Below are positions 45,792 to 52,494 of a stretch of DNA of 56,614 bases, piece by piece. The position numbers were made by a program, and so were the translations under genes. The DNA is taken from assembly GCA_038210495.1 (NCBI GenBank), contig JBBQWR010000041.1, forward strand, positions 1 to 56,614. The letters are read 5' to 3'. The notes beneath the pieces are model-generated. The model had not been told where the DNA came from. It saw only the letters and a list, made by a program, of their open reading frames with translations, and ran no database searches. Source of the stretch: JBBQWR01 sp038210495 (GTDB taxonomy: Bacteria > Planctomycetota > Planctomycetia > Pirellulales > DATAWG01). Position 1 is the stretch's first letter. The number at the start of each line of letters is the position of its first letter.

Positions 45792-46454
45792 TCATATGTG
45801 ATCGGCCTCGTGCAAATGACTACATCCGCAGGCTTCGCCGCGCCACGCGGACCAACCTTCCTTCAGGACCAGCGGGACCATCGCGAGCGCCGCGAGGGGA
45901 TCGGCCCACCACCAGCCCAACCAGGCGTTGAGTCCTAGCCCGACCAATAAGATCGCGGCCAGATACGAACAGATTTCGGATTGCACGGAGTCGGCTTGAA
46001 CGGCGCCGCTGGAAAGGTCGCGGGCCACCGAGCGTTTGGCGCGCGCAAGCCACTGCATGACGACGATCGAGCCGACCGCCAGGGCGATGCCCAGATAACT
46101 TTGTGCGGCCGGCTCGTGGCCGATCAGGCTGCGAATCGCGCCGACCCCGATGAATACGGCCAGCAGCAGCAAGCTGGCGCCAATCAATCGCAGAGCGGTT
46201 CGTTCGCGGCGCTCGCCTCGCGCGCCGGCCTGCATCCGCCAGAGTACGACGGCCGCGGAAAAAACCTCGATCACCGAATCGACGCCAAAGCCCAAGAGCG
46301 CCGTGCTATCCGCCCGAGCCCCGGCCAAAATGCCGACTCCGGCCTCGACCGTCGTGCAGCAGATCGACAGATAAGCGATCCGCCGGCCTCGCCGAATCGC
46401 CTCCGCACGATCGGGCGATGCAGCCAATGTTTCGGCGGTGGTGGCTGAAAACAT
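45792..46454 (-). CDS. Cation diffusion facilitator-like transporter
   Basis: About 220 residues with five or six membrane segments (for example TALLGFGVDSVIEVFSAAVV, LRLIGASLLLLAVFIGVGAI, YLGIALAVGSIVVMQWLARA, YLAAILLVGLGLNAWLGWWW). Acidic residues in VDSVIE and ADSVQSE lie where CDF-type exporters bind metal, and the C terminus CGCSHLHEADHI looks like a metal-binding tail. CDF proteins export Zn, Fe, Co or Mn in exchange for protons; which ion is not readable. It lacks the usual large cytoplasmic domain, as in the short cation-transporter branch. I chose the ATG at 46454; a TTG at 46484 is in frame ten codons upstream. Confidence 0.82.
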   Translation of the reverse strand: MFSATTAETLAASPDRAEAIRRGRRIAYLSICCTTVEAGVGILAGARADSTALLGFGVDSVIEVFSAAVVLWRMQAGARGERRERTALRLIGASLLLLAVFIGVGAIRSLIGHEPAAQSYLGIALAVGSIVVMQWLARAKRSVARDLSSGAVQADSVQSEICSYLAAILLVGLGLNAWLGWWWADPLAALAMVPLVLKEGWSAWRGEACGCSHLHEADHI

Positions 46455-46635
46455 CTGCGCAAGTTTTCCCGGGTTAACGGTCAACGCATTGAGTTCCGCT
46501 CGATATCGTGCGCCTCCGCATTATATGTTATGCGGTTGTGGCAGACTCGCCTACGGACAAGCGGACGGGGGCGCCTGGGGGAAATCAAAAGACTCGCGGC
46601 CGAGTCCGCGCGTCCCGCGGCGCGTCTCCAGCGCA

Positions 46636-46663
46636 TAAAAAAACCCCGACCGGTGGGTCGGGG
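46636..46663 (-). terminator. Rho-independent terminator of the cold-shock gene
   Basis: On the minus strand CCCCGACC, a four-base loop and GGTCGGGG (46663-46644) form a perfect 8-bp stem followed by seven Ts (46643-46637). It lies 28 bases after the cold-shock stop codon. Confidence 0.9.
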
Positions 46664-46691
46664 CTGCGCTGGAGCGCCAATTTCCGATTAC

Positions 46692-46907
46692 TTAGGAGGG
46701 GACGACGGTAGCGGCACGCGGGCCCTTGCCTTTTTGTCCGCCACCACCCTGCTCGACCGTGTATTCCACTTGTTGGCCTTCGCGAAGCGAGTCAAACTGT
46801 CCATCTTGCACCGTGGAATGGTGGAAGAAGATGTCAGTCCCATTGCTGGTTTGAATGAACCCGAATCCCTTGTCACTGACCAACTTTTTAATAGTTCCCG
46901 CTGGCAT
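46692..46907 (-). CDS. Cold-shock protein (CspA family)
   Basis: A 71-residue single OB-fold RNA/DNA-binding protein. It has RNP1-like DKGFGFIQ and RNP2-like DIFFHHSTV, then the GQQVEYTVEQGGGGQKGKG loop. Such proteins act as RNA chaperones at low temperature or in stationary phase. The ATG at 46907 is preferred to a GTG one codon upstream; an AAGGAG site lies eight bases before it. A clear terminator follows. The leader (to ~47005) has interleaved complementary segments that could form a thermosensor-like switch (separate entry). The paralogue type (cspA, cspC, cspE) cannot be told, so no symbol is given. Confidence 0.93.
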   Translation of the reverse strand: MPAGTIKKLVSDKGFGFIQTSNGTDIFFHHSTVQDGQFDSLREGQQVEYTVEQGGGGQKGKGPRAATVVPS

Positions 46908-46915
46908 CACACAAA

Positions 46916-47005
46916 CTCCTTAAAGTCCTCTAGCACGGCCCCGGCTGAAAATGCTCCTGCCTGTAGTTGGCCGTGCGTCGATCATAGTCTGGCGCCGGCA
47001 GGAGC
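46916..47005 (-). promoter_or_regulatory. Candidate RNA switch / pseudoknot leader of the cold-shock gene
   Basis: In mRNA sense the leader reads P = GCTCCTGCC (47005-46997), Q = GCACGGCC (46976-46969), P' = GGCAGGAGC (46961-46953), Q' = GGCCGTGC (46940-46933), then the ribosome site AAGGAG (46921-46916) and the ATG at 46907. P pairs with P' (9 bp) and Q with Q' (8 bp), in the interleaved order P-Q-P'-Q'. P contains CTCCT, which can also pair with the ribosome site, and P' contains AGGAG, a copy of it. The topology allows a pseudoknot or mutually exclusive stems. The transcription start is unknown. Confidence 0.5.
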
Positions 47006-47112
47006 GATAGGGGGAGGGGGGAAAGTCGGGAGTCGGGAGTTCTTTTAGCCGCCGCATTTATGCGGTGTTCGGGCGCCGCTCGCGGCGAAAGCGGATTCGA
47101 AACGAGCCCTCA

Positions 47113-48246
47113 ATGAGCGGTGGTGATTTTAGTTTTGGGATTCAGCATTCGGCGGCGGATTGCGCGGCGCGGCGCGGGACGTTTTTGACGCCGCACGGCC
47201 CGGTTGAGACGCCCGCTTTCATGCCCGTCGGCACCCAGGCGACCGTCAAGGGACTCACGGTCGACCAAGTTCGGGCGACCGGCGCCCAGATGGTCCTGGC
47301 CAACACGTATCATCTCACGTTGCGGCCCGGCGAGCGGCTGATCGAGCAATTCGGCGGCCTGCATGGTTTCATGGGCTGGGATGGCCCGATCCTGACTGAC
47401 AGCGGCGGCTTCCAGCTTTTTAGCCTGGCGGCGATCGTGAAGATCGACGAACAAGGCGCCGTGTTTCGTTCGCATTTGGATGGCACGGCCGTTCAGCTTA
47501 CACCCGAGCGGGCCGTCGAGATTCAAGAGGCCCTGGGGAGCGACGTGGCGATGGTGCTCGATCATGTCGTGGCTCTGCCCAACGAACCGGCCGCGATCGA
47601 GGACGCGATGCAGCGGACAATCCGCTGGGCCGCCCGGTCGCAGGCCGCCCATCGCCGCGTGGACCAAGCCCAGTTTGCGATCGTACAGGGCGGTCTCGAC
47701 CCAGAACTACGGCAGCAGTGCGCCTCGGCGCTGGCGGCGATGGATTTCCCCGGTTATGCGGTCGGTGGTTTGAGCGTGGGAGAGACGCCGGACGAGATGT
47801 ATCGGATTTTGGAAGCGACCGCGCCGGCGCTGCCCGCGTACAAGCCGCGATATTTGATGGGTGTCGGCCGGCCGCGGGATTTGTTGGAAGCGGTGCGCCG
47901 CGGCATCGATTTGTTCGACTGCGTGCTGCCGACGCGCAACGGCCGCAACGCGATGGCCTATACCGATGCCGGCCCGATTCGGCTCCGCAATCTGCAATAC
48001 GCCACCGATCCGCGACCGTTGGAAAAAGGCTGCCCCTGCCCGGCGTGCCGCCATAGCCGGGGCTATCTGCGGCATCTGTTCATGGTCCACGAGATGCTGG
48101 GCCCGATTCTGGTCACGGCCCATAACCTGACCTATTATCAGAGGCTTCTCCGCGACGCGCGGGCCGCGATCGTCGAAGATCGGTTTTCGAAGTTTGCGGC
48201 GGGGAAATTTGAACTATGGAACGCGGCGAATGACTCAGCAAAATGA
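47113..48246 (+). CDS. tgt: tRNA-guanine transglycosylase (queuine tRNA-ribosyltransferase)
   Basis: A 377-residue TIM-barrel enzyme that exchanges guanine-34 in GUN-anticodon tRNAs for preQ1 in queuosine synthesis. Motifs: TPHGPVETPAFMPVGTQATV, LTDSGGFQLFSL, GGLSVGETPDEMY, GVGRPRDLLEAVRRGIDLFD, LPTRNGRNA (active-site region), and a zinc site CPCPACRHSRGYLRHL with a later H in VTAHN. The family N terminus favours the ATG at 47113 over a GTG at 47065. No other queuosine genes lie nearby. It overlaps the next (truncated) gene by 17 bases. The 46911-47112 gap contains the cold-shock leader, a GGGAGTC tag and a CCGCATTTATGCGG palindrome. Confidence 0.95.
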   Translation: MSGGDFSFGIQHSAADCAARRGTFLTPHGPVETPAFMPVGTQATVKGLTVDQVRATGAQMVLANTYHLTLRPGERLIEQFGGLHGFMGWDGPILTDSGGFQLFSLAAIVKIDEQGAVFRSHLDGTAVQLTPERAVEIQEALGSDVAMVLDHVVALPNEPAAIEDAMQRTIRWAARSQAAHRRVDQAQFAIVQGGLDPELRQQCASALAAMDFPGYAVGGLSVGETPDEMYRILEATAPALPAYKPRYLMGVGRPRDLLEAVRRGIDLFDCVLPTRNGRNAMAYTDAGPIRLRNLQYATDPRPLEKGCPCPACRHSRGYLRHLFMVHEMLGPILVTAHNLTYYQRLLRDARAAIVEDRFSKFAAGKFELWNAANDSAK

Positions 48247-48562
48247 CAAGCCGGCCGACCAGTACGCTGTCGACAAACTCCCGCGCGCTCCTGTCGTCGA
48301 TTGTCACACGCACATCTTCTGCTGGGGCGAAAATCCCAATGACGGGTATCTGTCGCGAAACACCCGTCAGCGCTGGCTGACGCGATTGATCATGCGCTTG
48401 ACCGGCGTGACGATAGAGCCGGGCGCAACGATCAGCGAAAAAATTCGCCATCGGTATCTCCGCGACCTAAATGGGTCGAATCTCGACTACGCCGTTTGTC
48501 TAGCCCAAGACGCCGTCTATCGGCCGGATGGCTCGCGGGATGACGATAACACGCATTTCTAA
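48230..48562 (+). pseudogene. Truncated amidohydrolase, cut off by a hairpin repeat
   Basis: The ATG at 48230 overlaps the tgt stop and gives a protein of 110 residues that reads as the N terminus of a metal-dependent amidohydrolase: APVVDCHTHIFCWGENPNDG carries the first metal-binding HxH of that superfamily. Later phrases (RLIMRLTGVTIEPGATISEK, RYLRDLNGSNLDYAVCLAQD) look like ordinary enzyme sequence. It stops at NTHF-stop, far short of the ~300 residues expected, and the repeat at 48564 begins on the second base after the stop. No further hydrolase sequence is visible downstream. Probably non-functional. Confidence 0.7.
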
Positions 48563-48563
48563 G

Positions 48564-48666
48564 TACATAGCCGCGGCATCCTGCTGCGGAGTACCGTCGT
48601 TTTGCAATACGGTTCGGCCGTTCCCAAAAAAAACAAGGCTTCGCGGCAGGATCCCGCGGCTATGTG
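48564..48666. repeat. ACATAGCCGCGGCA-family hairpin, copy 2
   Basis: The left arm TACATAGCCGCGGCATCCTG (from 48564) and the right arm (48639-48666) match at about 24 of 28 positions. The left arm closely resembles that of the copy at 21763. The spacer differs and contains an A-run (CCCAAAAAAAAC). It follows the truncated amidohydrolase and ends two bases before the ABC ATPase stop codon. Confidence 0.8.
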
Positions 48667-48668
48667 CG

Positions 48669-49616
48669 CTAATCTTGCAGATGCCGGCCGGCGAGTTTGA
48701 CGAACACGTCTTCCAGGCTCGCGTGGCGCGTATTGAGACTCGTCAGATGGCGATGCAGCGAATCCAATCGCGCGAGCAAGGCCGGCAGCACGACGTGCGG
48801 CTCGGACACCGACAGGCAGAGTTGGCCGTTGTCGGACTTCGCGCCAATCACGCCCGGTAGATCGGCGATCGACTCGGGCGTGATGTTCGGGCGCGGCGCG
48901 AAGTCGTCGAGCGTGAACTCGATCACGTGCTCGCCGCCGAGGCTGGCGATCAGTTCCTGCGGCGTCCCGAGCGCAATGACTTTCCCCTGATCGACGATGG
49001 CCACTCGATCGCACAGCCGCTCCGCCTCGTCCATGTAATGCGTGGTGAGCAGGACCGTTCGCCGCTGCTCTTTGAAACCGCGAATGATTTCCCACAACTG
49101 GCGGCGCGATTGCGGATCGAGGCCGGTCGTCGGCTCGTCGAGAAACAGCAGCTCCGGATCGCCGACCAGCGCACAGGCGACGGCCAGCCGCTGCTTCTGG
49201 CCGCCGGACAACTTGCCGATCAGGGCCCCGGATTTTTCGTCGAGCGACACGCGGCGCATCGCTTCTTCGGGATCGATTCCCCTCGCATAAAAGCTGCGGA
49301 ACAGCGTGATCGTCTCGCGAACGGTGAGCTTGTCGGTCAGCCGGGTTTCTTGGAGCGAGATGCCGATCCGCTGCCGGATCGATTCGTCGTTCGGCCCGTG
49401 GCCCCAGCGAAGTCCCAGGACTTCGACATCGCCCGAGGTAGCTGGCAAGAGCCCTTCGATGATTTCGATCGTCGTGGTTTTGCCGGCGCCGTTGGGTCCC
49501 AGGAGTCCAAAGCACTCGCCTTCTTCGATTTGCAGATCGAGGCCCCGGACGGCCTCGACCGGAGGCCGTCCGTCGTAGCGTTTGACGAGATTGGAGACGC
49601 GGATCGCCGGCGGCAT
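48669..49616 (-). CDS. ABC-2-type transporter ATP-binding protein
   Basis: A 315-residue ATPase. Walker A GPNGAGKTTT (40-49), signature LSGGQKQRL, Walker B LLFLDEPTTGLD and switch His in LLTTHYMDEAERL are all present. The C-terminal extension (~235-315) with DLPGVIGAKSD and NTRHASLEDVFVKLAGR is the accessory domain of drug-, lipid- or ABC-2-type exporters (DrrA/CcmA-like). No permease gene lies on either side within the window, which is unusual: the partner may lie elsewhere. The ATG at 49616 is taken; no strong ribosome site was seen. The stop codon touches the hairpin repeat at 48564-48666. Confidence 0.92.
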   Translation of the reverse strand: MPPAIRVSNLVKRYDGRPPVEAVRGLDLQIEEGECFGLLGPNGAGKTTTIEIIEGLLPATSGDVEVLGLRWGHGPNDESIRQRIGISLQETRLTDKLTVRETITLFRSFYARGIDPEEAMRRVSLDEKSGALIGKLSGGQKQRLAVACALVGDPELLFLDEPTTGLDPQSRRQLWEIIRGFKEQRRTVLLTTHYMDEAERLCDRVAIVDQGKVIALGTPQELIASLGGEHVIEFTLDDFAPRPNITPESIADLPGVIGAKSDNGQLCLSVSEPHVVLPALLARLDSLHRHLTSLNTRHASLEDVFVKLAGRHLQD

Positions 49617-49717
49617 GAGTCACGGTTGGGATAACTTTGGCGGTTAGGCGATCGGATTTTATAGGGGTGAAGGGGCTCGGGGCTAGGGGTCGCTTCGCGG
49701 TCCGCCTGCGGTGGACA

Positions 49718-49797
49718 GGGGCTAGGGACGAAGGCAGACGGGCGCGGCTGCGCCGCTTCCGCCGCCGGAAGGCGGCATGCTCCTCGTCCCTAGCCCC
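49718..49797. repeat. CTAGGGACGA-tagged hairpin with GCCGCC-GGAA-GGCGGC core
   Basis: GGGGCTAGGGACGA (49718-49731) is exactly complementary to TCGTCCCTAGCCCC (49784-49797). Inside lies GCCGCC-GGAA-GGCGGC (49761-49776), the same core as in the repeat at 29629-29748 but with different outer tags. Both cores end in a GNRA-type loop. The rest of the gap 49617-49918 shows no gene; GGTAGGAG at 49904-49911 is the ribosome site of the next gene. Confidence 0.75.
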
Positions 49798-49918
49798 TCT
49801 TTCTTCCTCAGTCGGCATAAATCACCTTTCACGCCGGCGACTTGAGCGGATCGCGAGTAGCGGCCGATGATCTTCAGCGGACTCGCGGTTTTCGGCGACT
49901 GCCGGTAGGAGACTGCCC

Positions 49919-50131
49919 ATGTGGCGATCGATATTTTTAGCGCTTGGAATTTTTTCGTTTGTGCTGGGCGCCGAAGCGCTGCTGATCGACAGCGCGGTGT
50001 TCGCCAGTCGAGCGGCCGACGCTCACGATCTCGTGCCGGCCGAATGGGCGCCGTGGAGCTTGATGTCCACCGGGGCCGTGGTCGTGCTGTATTCGTTCAC
50101 GCTGCCGCAGAAGCTGAAGGGCAGCGGGTGA
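49919..50131 (+). CDS. Small membrane protein of unknown function
   Basis: A 70-residue protein with two hydrophobic segments (IFLALGIFSFVLGAEALLI and LMSTGAVVVLYSFTLP) joined by a short acidic loop with DAHDLVPAEWAPW. An AGGAG site lies eight bases before the ATG at 49919, which supports it as a real gene despite its size. Similar two-segment proteins are, from memory, widespread in planctomycetes. No function is assigned. Its stop lies three bases before the hairpin repeat at 50135. Confidence 0.65.
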   Translation: MWRSIFLALGIFSFVLGAEALLIDSAVFASRAADAHDLVPAEWAPWSLMSTGAVVVLYSFTLPQKLKGSG

Positions 50132-50134
50132 CAG

Positions 50135-50245
50135 TCTAGAGCCGCGCACGATAGTAAGCGGTAGCCGAAGTGGGTTGCTAATCTCACTCCGCTTACTATC
50201 GTGCGCGGCTCTAAAATCTCCGCTTACTATCGTGCGCGGCTCTAG
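50135..50245. repeat. AGAGCCGCGCAC-family element, copy 3, with a duplicated right arm
   Basis: The left arm TCTAGAGCCGCGCACGATAG (from 50135) is complementary without mismatch over 25 bases to 50189-50213, and the same right arm occurs again at 50220-50245. The left arm could pair with either right arm. The copies at 25603 and 26495 have only one right arm. Confidence 0.82.
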
Positions 50246-50345
50246 CGATACGCTTCGCACTCCACGCTGCTTGCCGCTATACTGCCGCCGGCACGATCGG
50301 CGGTCTCTCCGCCGATAGCCGTCCAGTGATCGCGGAGCCTCGGCC

Positions 50346-52037
50346 GTGGAGTGGGTGCAGGTTTACAATCCGACCGGCTCGCAGCTCGTGTCGACGCTCC
50401 TTGCGGCGGCGCCGATCGTCGTGCTGCTGGGACTGTTGGGCATCGCCGGTTGGTCGGCGCCCAAGGCGGCCTCGGCTGGGCTGATCGCGGCGCTCGCGCT
50501 GGCCATCTTCGTCTGCCGGATGCCCGTCTCGATGGCGCTGGCGTCGGCCGGTTTTGGGGCCTGCTTCGGGCTGTTTCCAATCGGCTGGATCGTGCTCGGC
50601 GCCGTGTTTTTGTACGTTCTCACGGTCGAAGCGGGGCAGTTCGAGAAAGTGAAGTGCTCGATCGCGGGCTTGTCCCCCGACCGTCGGATTCAAGCCCTCT
50701 TGATCGCGTTTAGCTTCGGGGCGTTCGTCGAAGGGGCGGCTGGGTTCGGCACGCCGGTAGCCATTTCGTCGGCGCTCATGATCGGCGCGGGCTTTCCGCC
50801 ACTGTATGCCGCGGGCCTTGCCCTGATCGCCAATACGGCGCCCGTGGCTTTTGGGGCGCTGGGGACGCCGATCATCGCACTGGCCCAGGTTACCGGAATA
50901 TCCGCCGACACGCTCGGCGCCATGGCTGGCCGCCAATTGCCTTTCGTATCGCTGATCATCCCGGCTTGGATGGTGGTGGTGATGTCTGGCTGGCGGGGGC
51001 TCCGCGATGTCTGGCCCGCCGTGCTGCTGTGCGGTGGGAGCTTCGCCCTGGTGCAATACTTAGTTTCCAATTTCATCGGGCCGACGCTCGTCGATATCGC
51101 CGGCGGATTGACGTCGCTCGGGCTGCTCACGTTATTTCTGCGGTTCTGGCAGCCTAAAACAATTTGGACATTTCCCGAGGAGCTTCAGCCAACGGGCTCC
51201 GCGACGACGGCGATCGCTGGCGGCGATGATCCGCAAGCGTGCGGCCCGAAGCCCGTGGAATACACGCGCCGCGAAATCGCGGGCGCTTGGGTTCCCTGGC
51301 TCTTGCTCTCGCTGTGCGTGTTCGCCTGGGGCCTGCCGCAAGTCAAGACGCTGCTCGAGGCGGGCGGACGCGCCGCGCCAAAGTTTTCAGTTCCCAGTTT
51401 GGACCAGCGCGTGCGTCGCGACGCCCCCGTCGCCACCAGCTCTCGCGAGAGGGAGCGAGCCGTGTTCCAGTTCAATTGGCTCTCCGCCACCGGCACGGGA
51501 ATCTTCATCGCGGCGATTTTGTCCGCCGCGTGGATGCGAGTCGGCGTGGCTCAATTCTTTCGGACGCTCAGTCGAACGTTCATTCGGCTCGGCTGGCCGC
51601 TGTTCACGATCGCCGCGATGATGGCGATCGCCTATACGACTCGGTTCAGCGGGGCCGATGTGATTCTCGGCTTGGCCTTCACGCGGTCCGGCCCGTTGTA
51701 TCCCTTCTTCGCGCCGCTCTTGGGATGGCTGGGGGTGGCGATCACGGGGTCAGATACTTCCTCGAACGCGCTGTTCGGCAGCCTGCAAAAGATCACCGCC
51801 CAGCAGCTTGGCCTGAACCCTGTGCTGATCGCGACGGCCAATAGCACCGGCGGCGTGATGGGCAAAATGATCGACGCTCAAAGCATCGTGGTCTCCGCGT
51901 CCGCGACCGGCCAATACGGCAATGAATCGCGGATTCTCCGCTTCGTCTTCTGGCACAGCCTGGCGCTAGCGGGCCTGATGGGCCTGTTGGTGCTAACGCA
52001 AGCCTATTTCCTTCCCGGCATGATCCCGCGGCAGTAG
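50346..52037 (+). CDS. L-lactate permease (LctP family)
   Basis: A 563-residue transporter of the lactate permease family, with about 12-14 membrane segments, which imports L- or D-lactate and glycolate with protons. Family phrases include GWIVLGAVFLYVLTVEAGQF, FGAFVEGAAGFGTPVAISSA, ALGTPIIALAQVTGI, GSDTSSNALFGSLQ and ATANSTGGVMGKMIDAQSIV. The start at the ATG 50346 was chosen; a longer frame is not needed. No lactate dehydrogenase or regulator lies next to it. A cytoplasmic loop (~270-385) contains a Gly/Ala-rich stretch and a variable segment. It is followed by two GGGGCT-type repeats. Confidence 0.9.
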   Translation: MEWVQVYNPTGSQLVSTLLAAAPIVVLLGLLGIAGWSAPKAASAGLIAALALAIFVCRMPVSMALASAGFGACFGLFPIGWIVLGAVFLYVLTVEAGQFEKVKCSIAGLSPDRRIQALLIAFSFGAFVEGAAGFGTPVAISSALMIGAGFPPLYAAGLALIANTAPVAFGALGTPIIALAQVTGISADTLGAMAGRQLPFVSLIIPAWMVVVMSGWRGLRDVWPAVLLCGGSFALVQYLVSNFIGPTLVDIAGGLTSLGLLTLFLRFWQPKTIWTFPEELQPTGSATTAIAGGDDPQACGPKPVEYTRREIAGAWVPWLLLSLCVFAWGLPQVKTLLEAGGRAAPKFSVPSLDQRVRRDAPVATSSRERERAVFQFNWLSATGTGIFIAAILSAAWMRVGVAQFFRTLSRTFIRLGWPLFTIAAMMAIAYTTRFSGADVILGLAFTRSGPLYPFFAPLLGWLGVAITGSDTSSNALFGSLQKITAQQLGLNPVLIATANSTGGVMGKMIDAQSIVVSASATGQYGNESRILRFVFWHSLALAGLMGLLVLTQAYFLPGMIPRQ

Positions 52038-52076
52038 CCAGCGAGATTTCTGGGAACCGCTAACAATACTCCGAGT

Positions 52077-52214
52077 GGCCGGGGCTCGCGGCGAAGGGAA
52101 GCCCCGAGAACGCGGAAATGACGATACACCCAATCTCTAATCACGTCATTAGACATTCGGGCTCTTCCCCTCTCCGGGGCTTCGGCGAAGACGCCTCCAG
52201 CCCCGGCCACCCGG
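52077..52214. repeat. Two GGGGCT-type repeats in the porin leader region
   Basis: CCGGGGCTCGCGGCGAAGGG at 52079-52098 with AAGCCCCG after it forms one hairpin; a fuller copy of the CCGGGGCTTCGGCGAAG-type element follows at 52174-52214. The rest of the gap 52215-52494 holds the ribosome site of the porin (AAAGGA at 52480-52485) and no clear promoter. Confidence 0.7.
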
Positions 52215-52494
52215 CGTACCTCAGCGGCGCTGGCGAAGCTACGGCGACTTTTCCGCGCGGCCTATTTGCGGAAGCTCTAACGATCGTGCCGCCGGCAATG
52301 CCGCTTTCACCTCGTTTTCATTGTGGTGAATCCGCCTTCTAACATAGCTGTAACGGAAATGCGGTCGATTCTATGTGTGTCGAGGCTATCGATTGAAAGA
52401 TGTAGCGTTCCACCACCGGGGAGCGCACTCGACGGCCGGGTAAGGGAACCTGGCAGACATGTTTTCGCGATGTCTCGTTCAAAAGGATTTACCA

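Noticed and set aside
52445..52494. Sigma-54-like promoter (TGGCAG...TTTTC) before the porin
   Set aside because: Only the first half resembles the consensus and the conserved TTGC half is missing.
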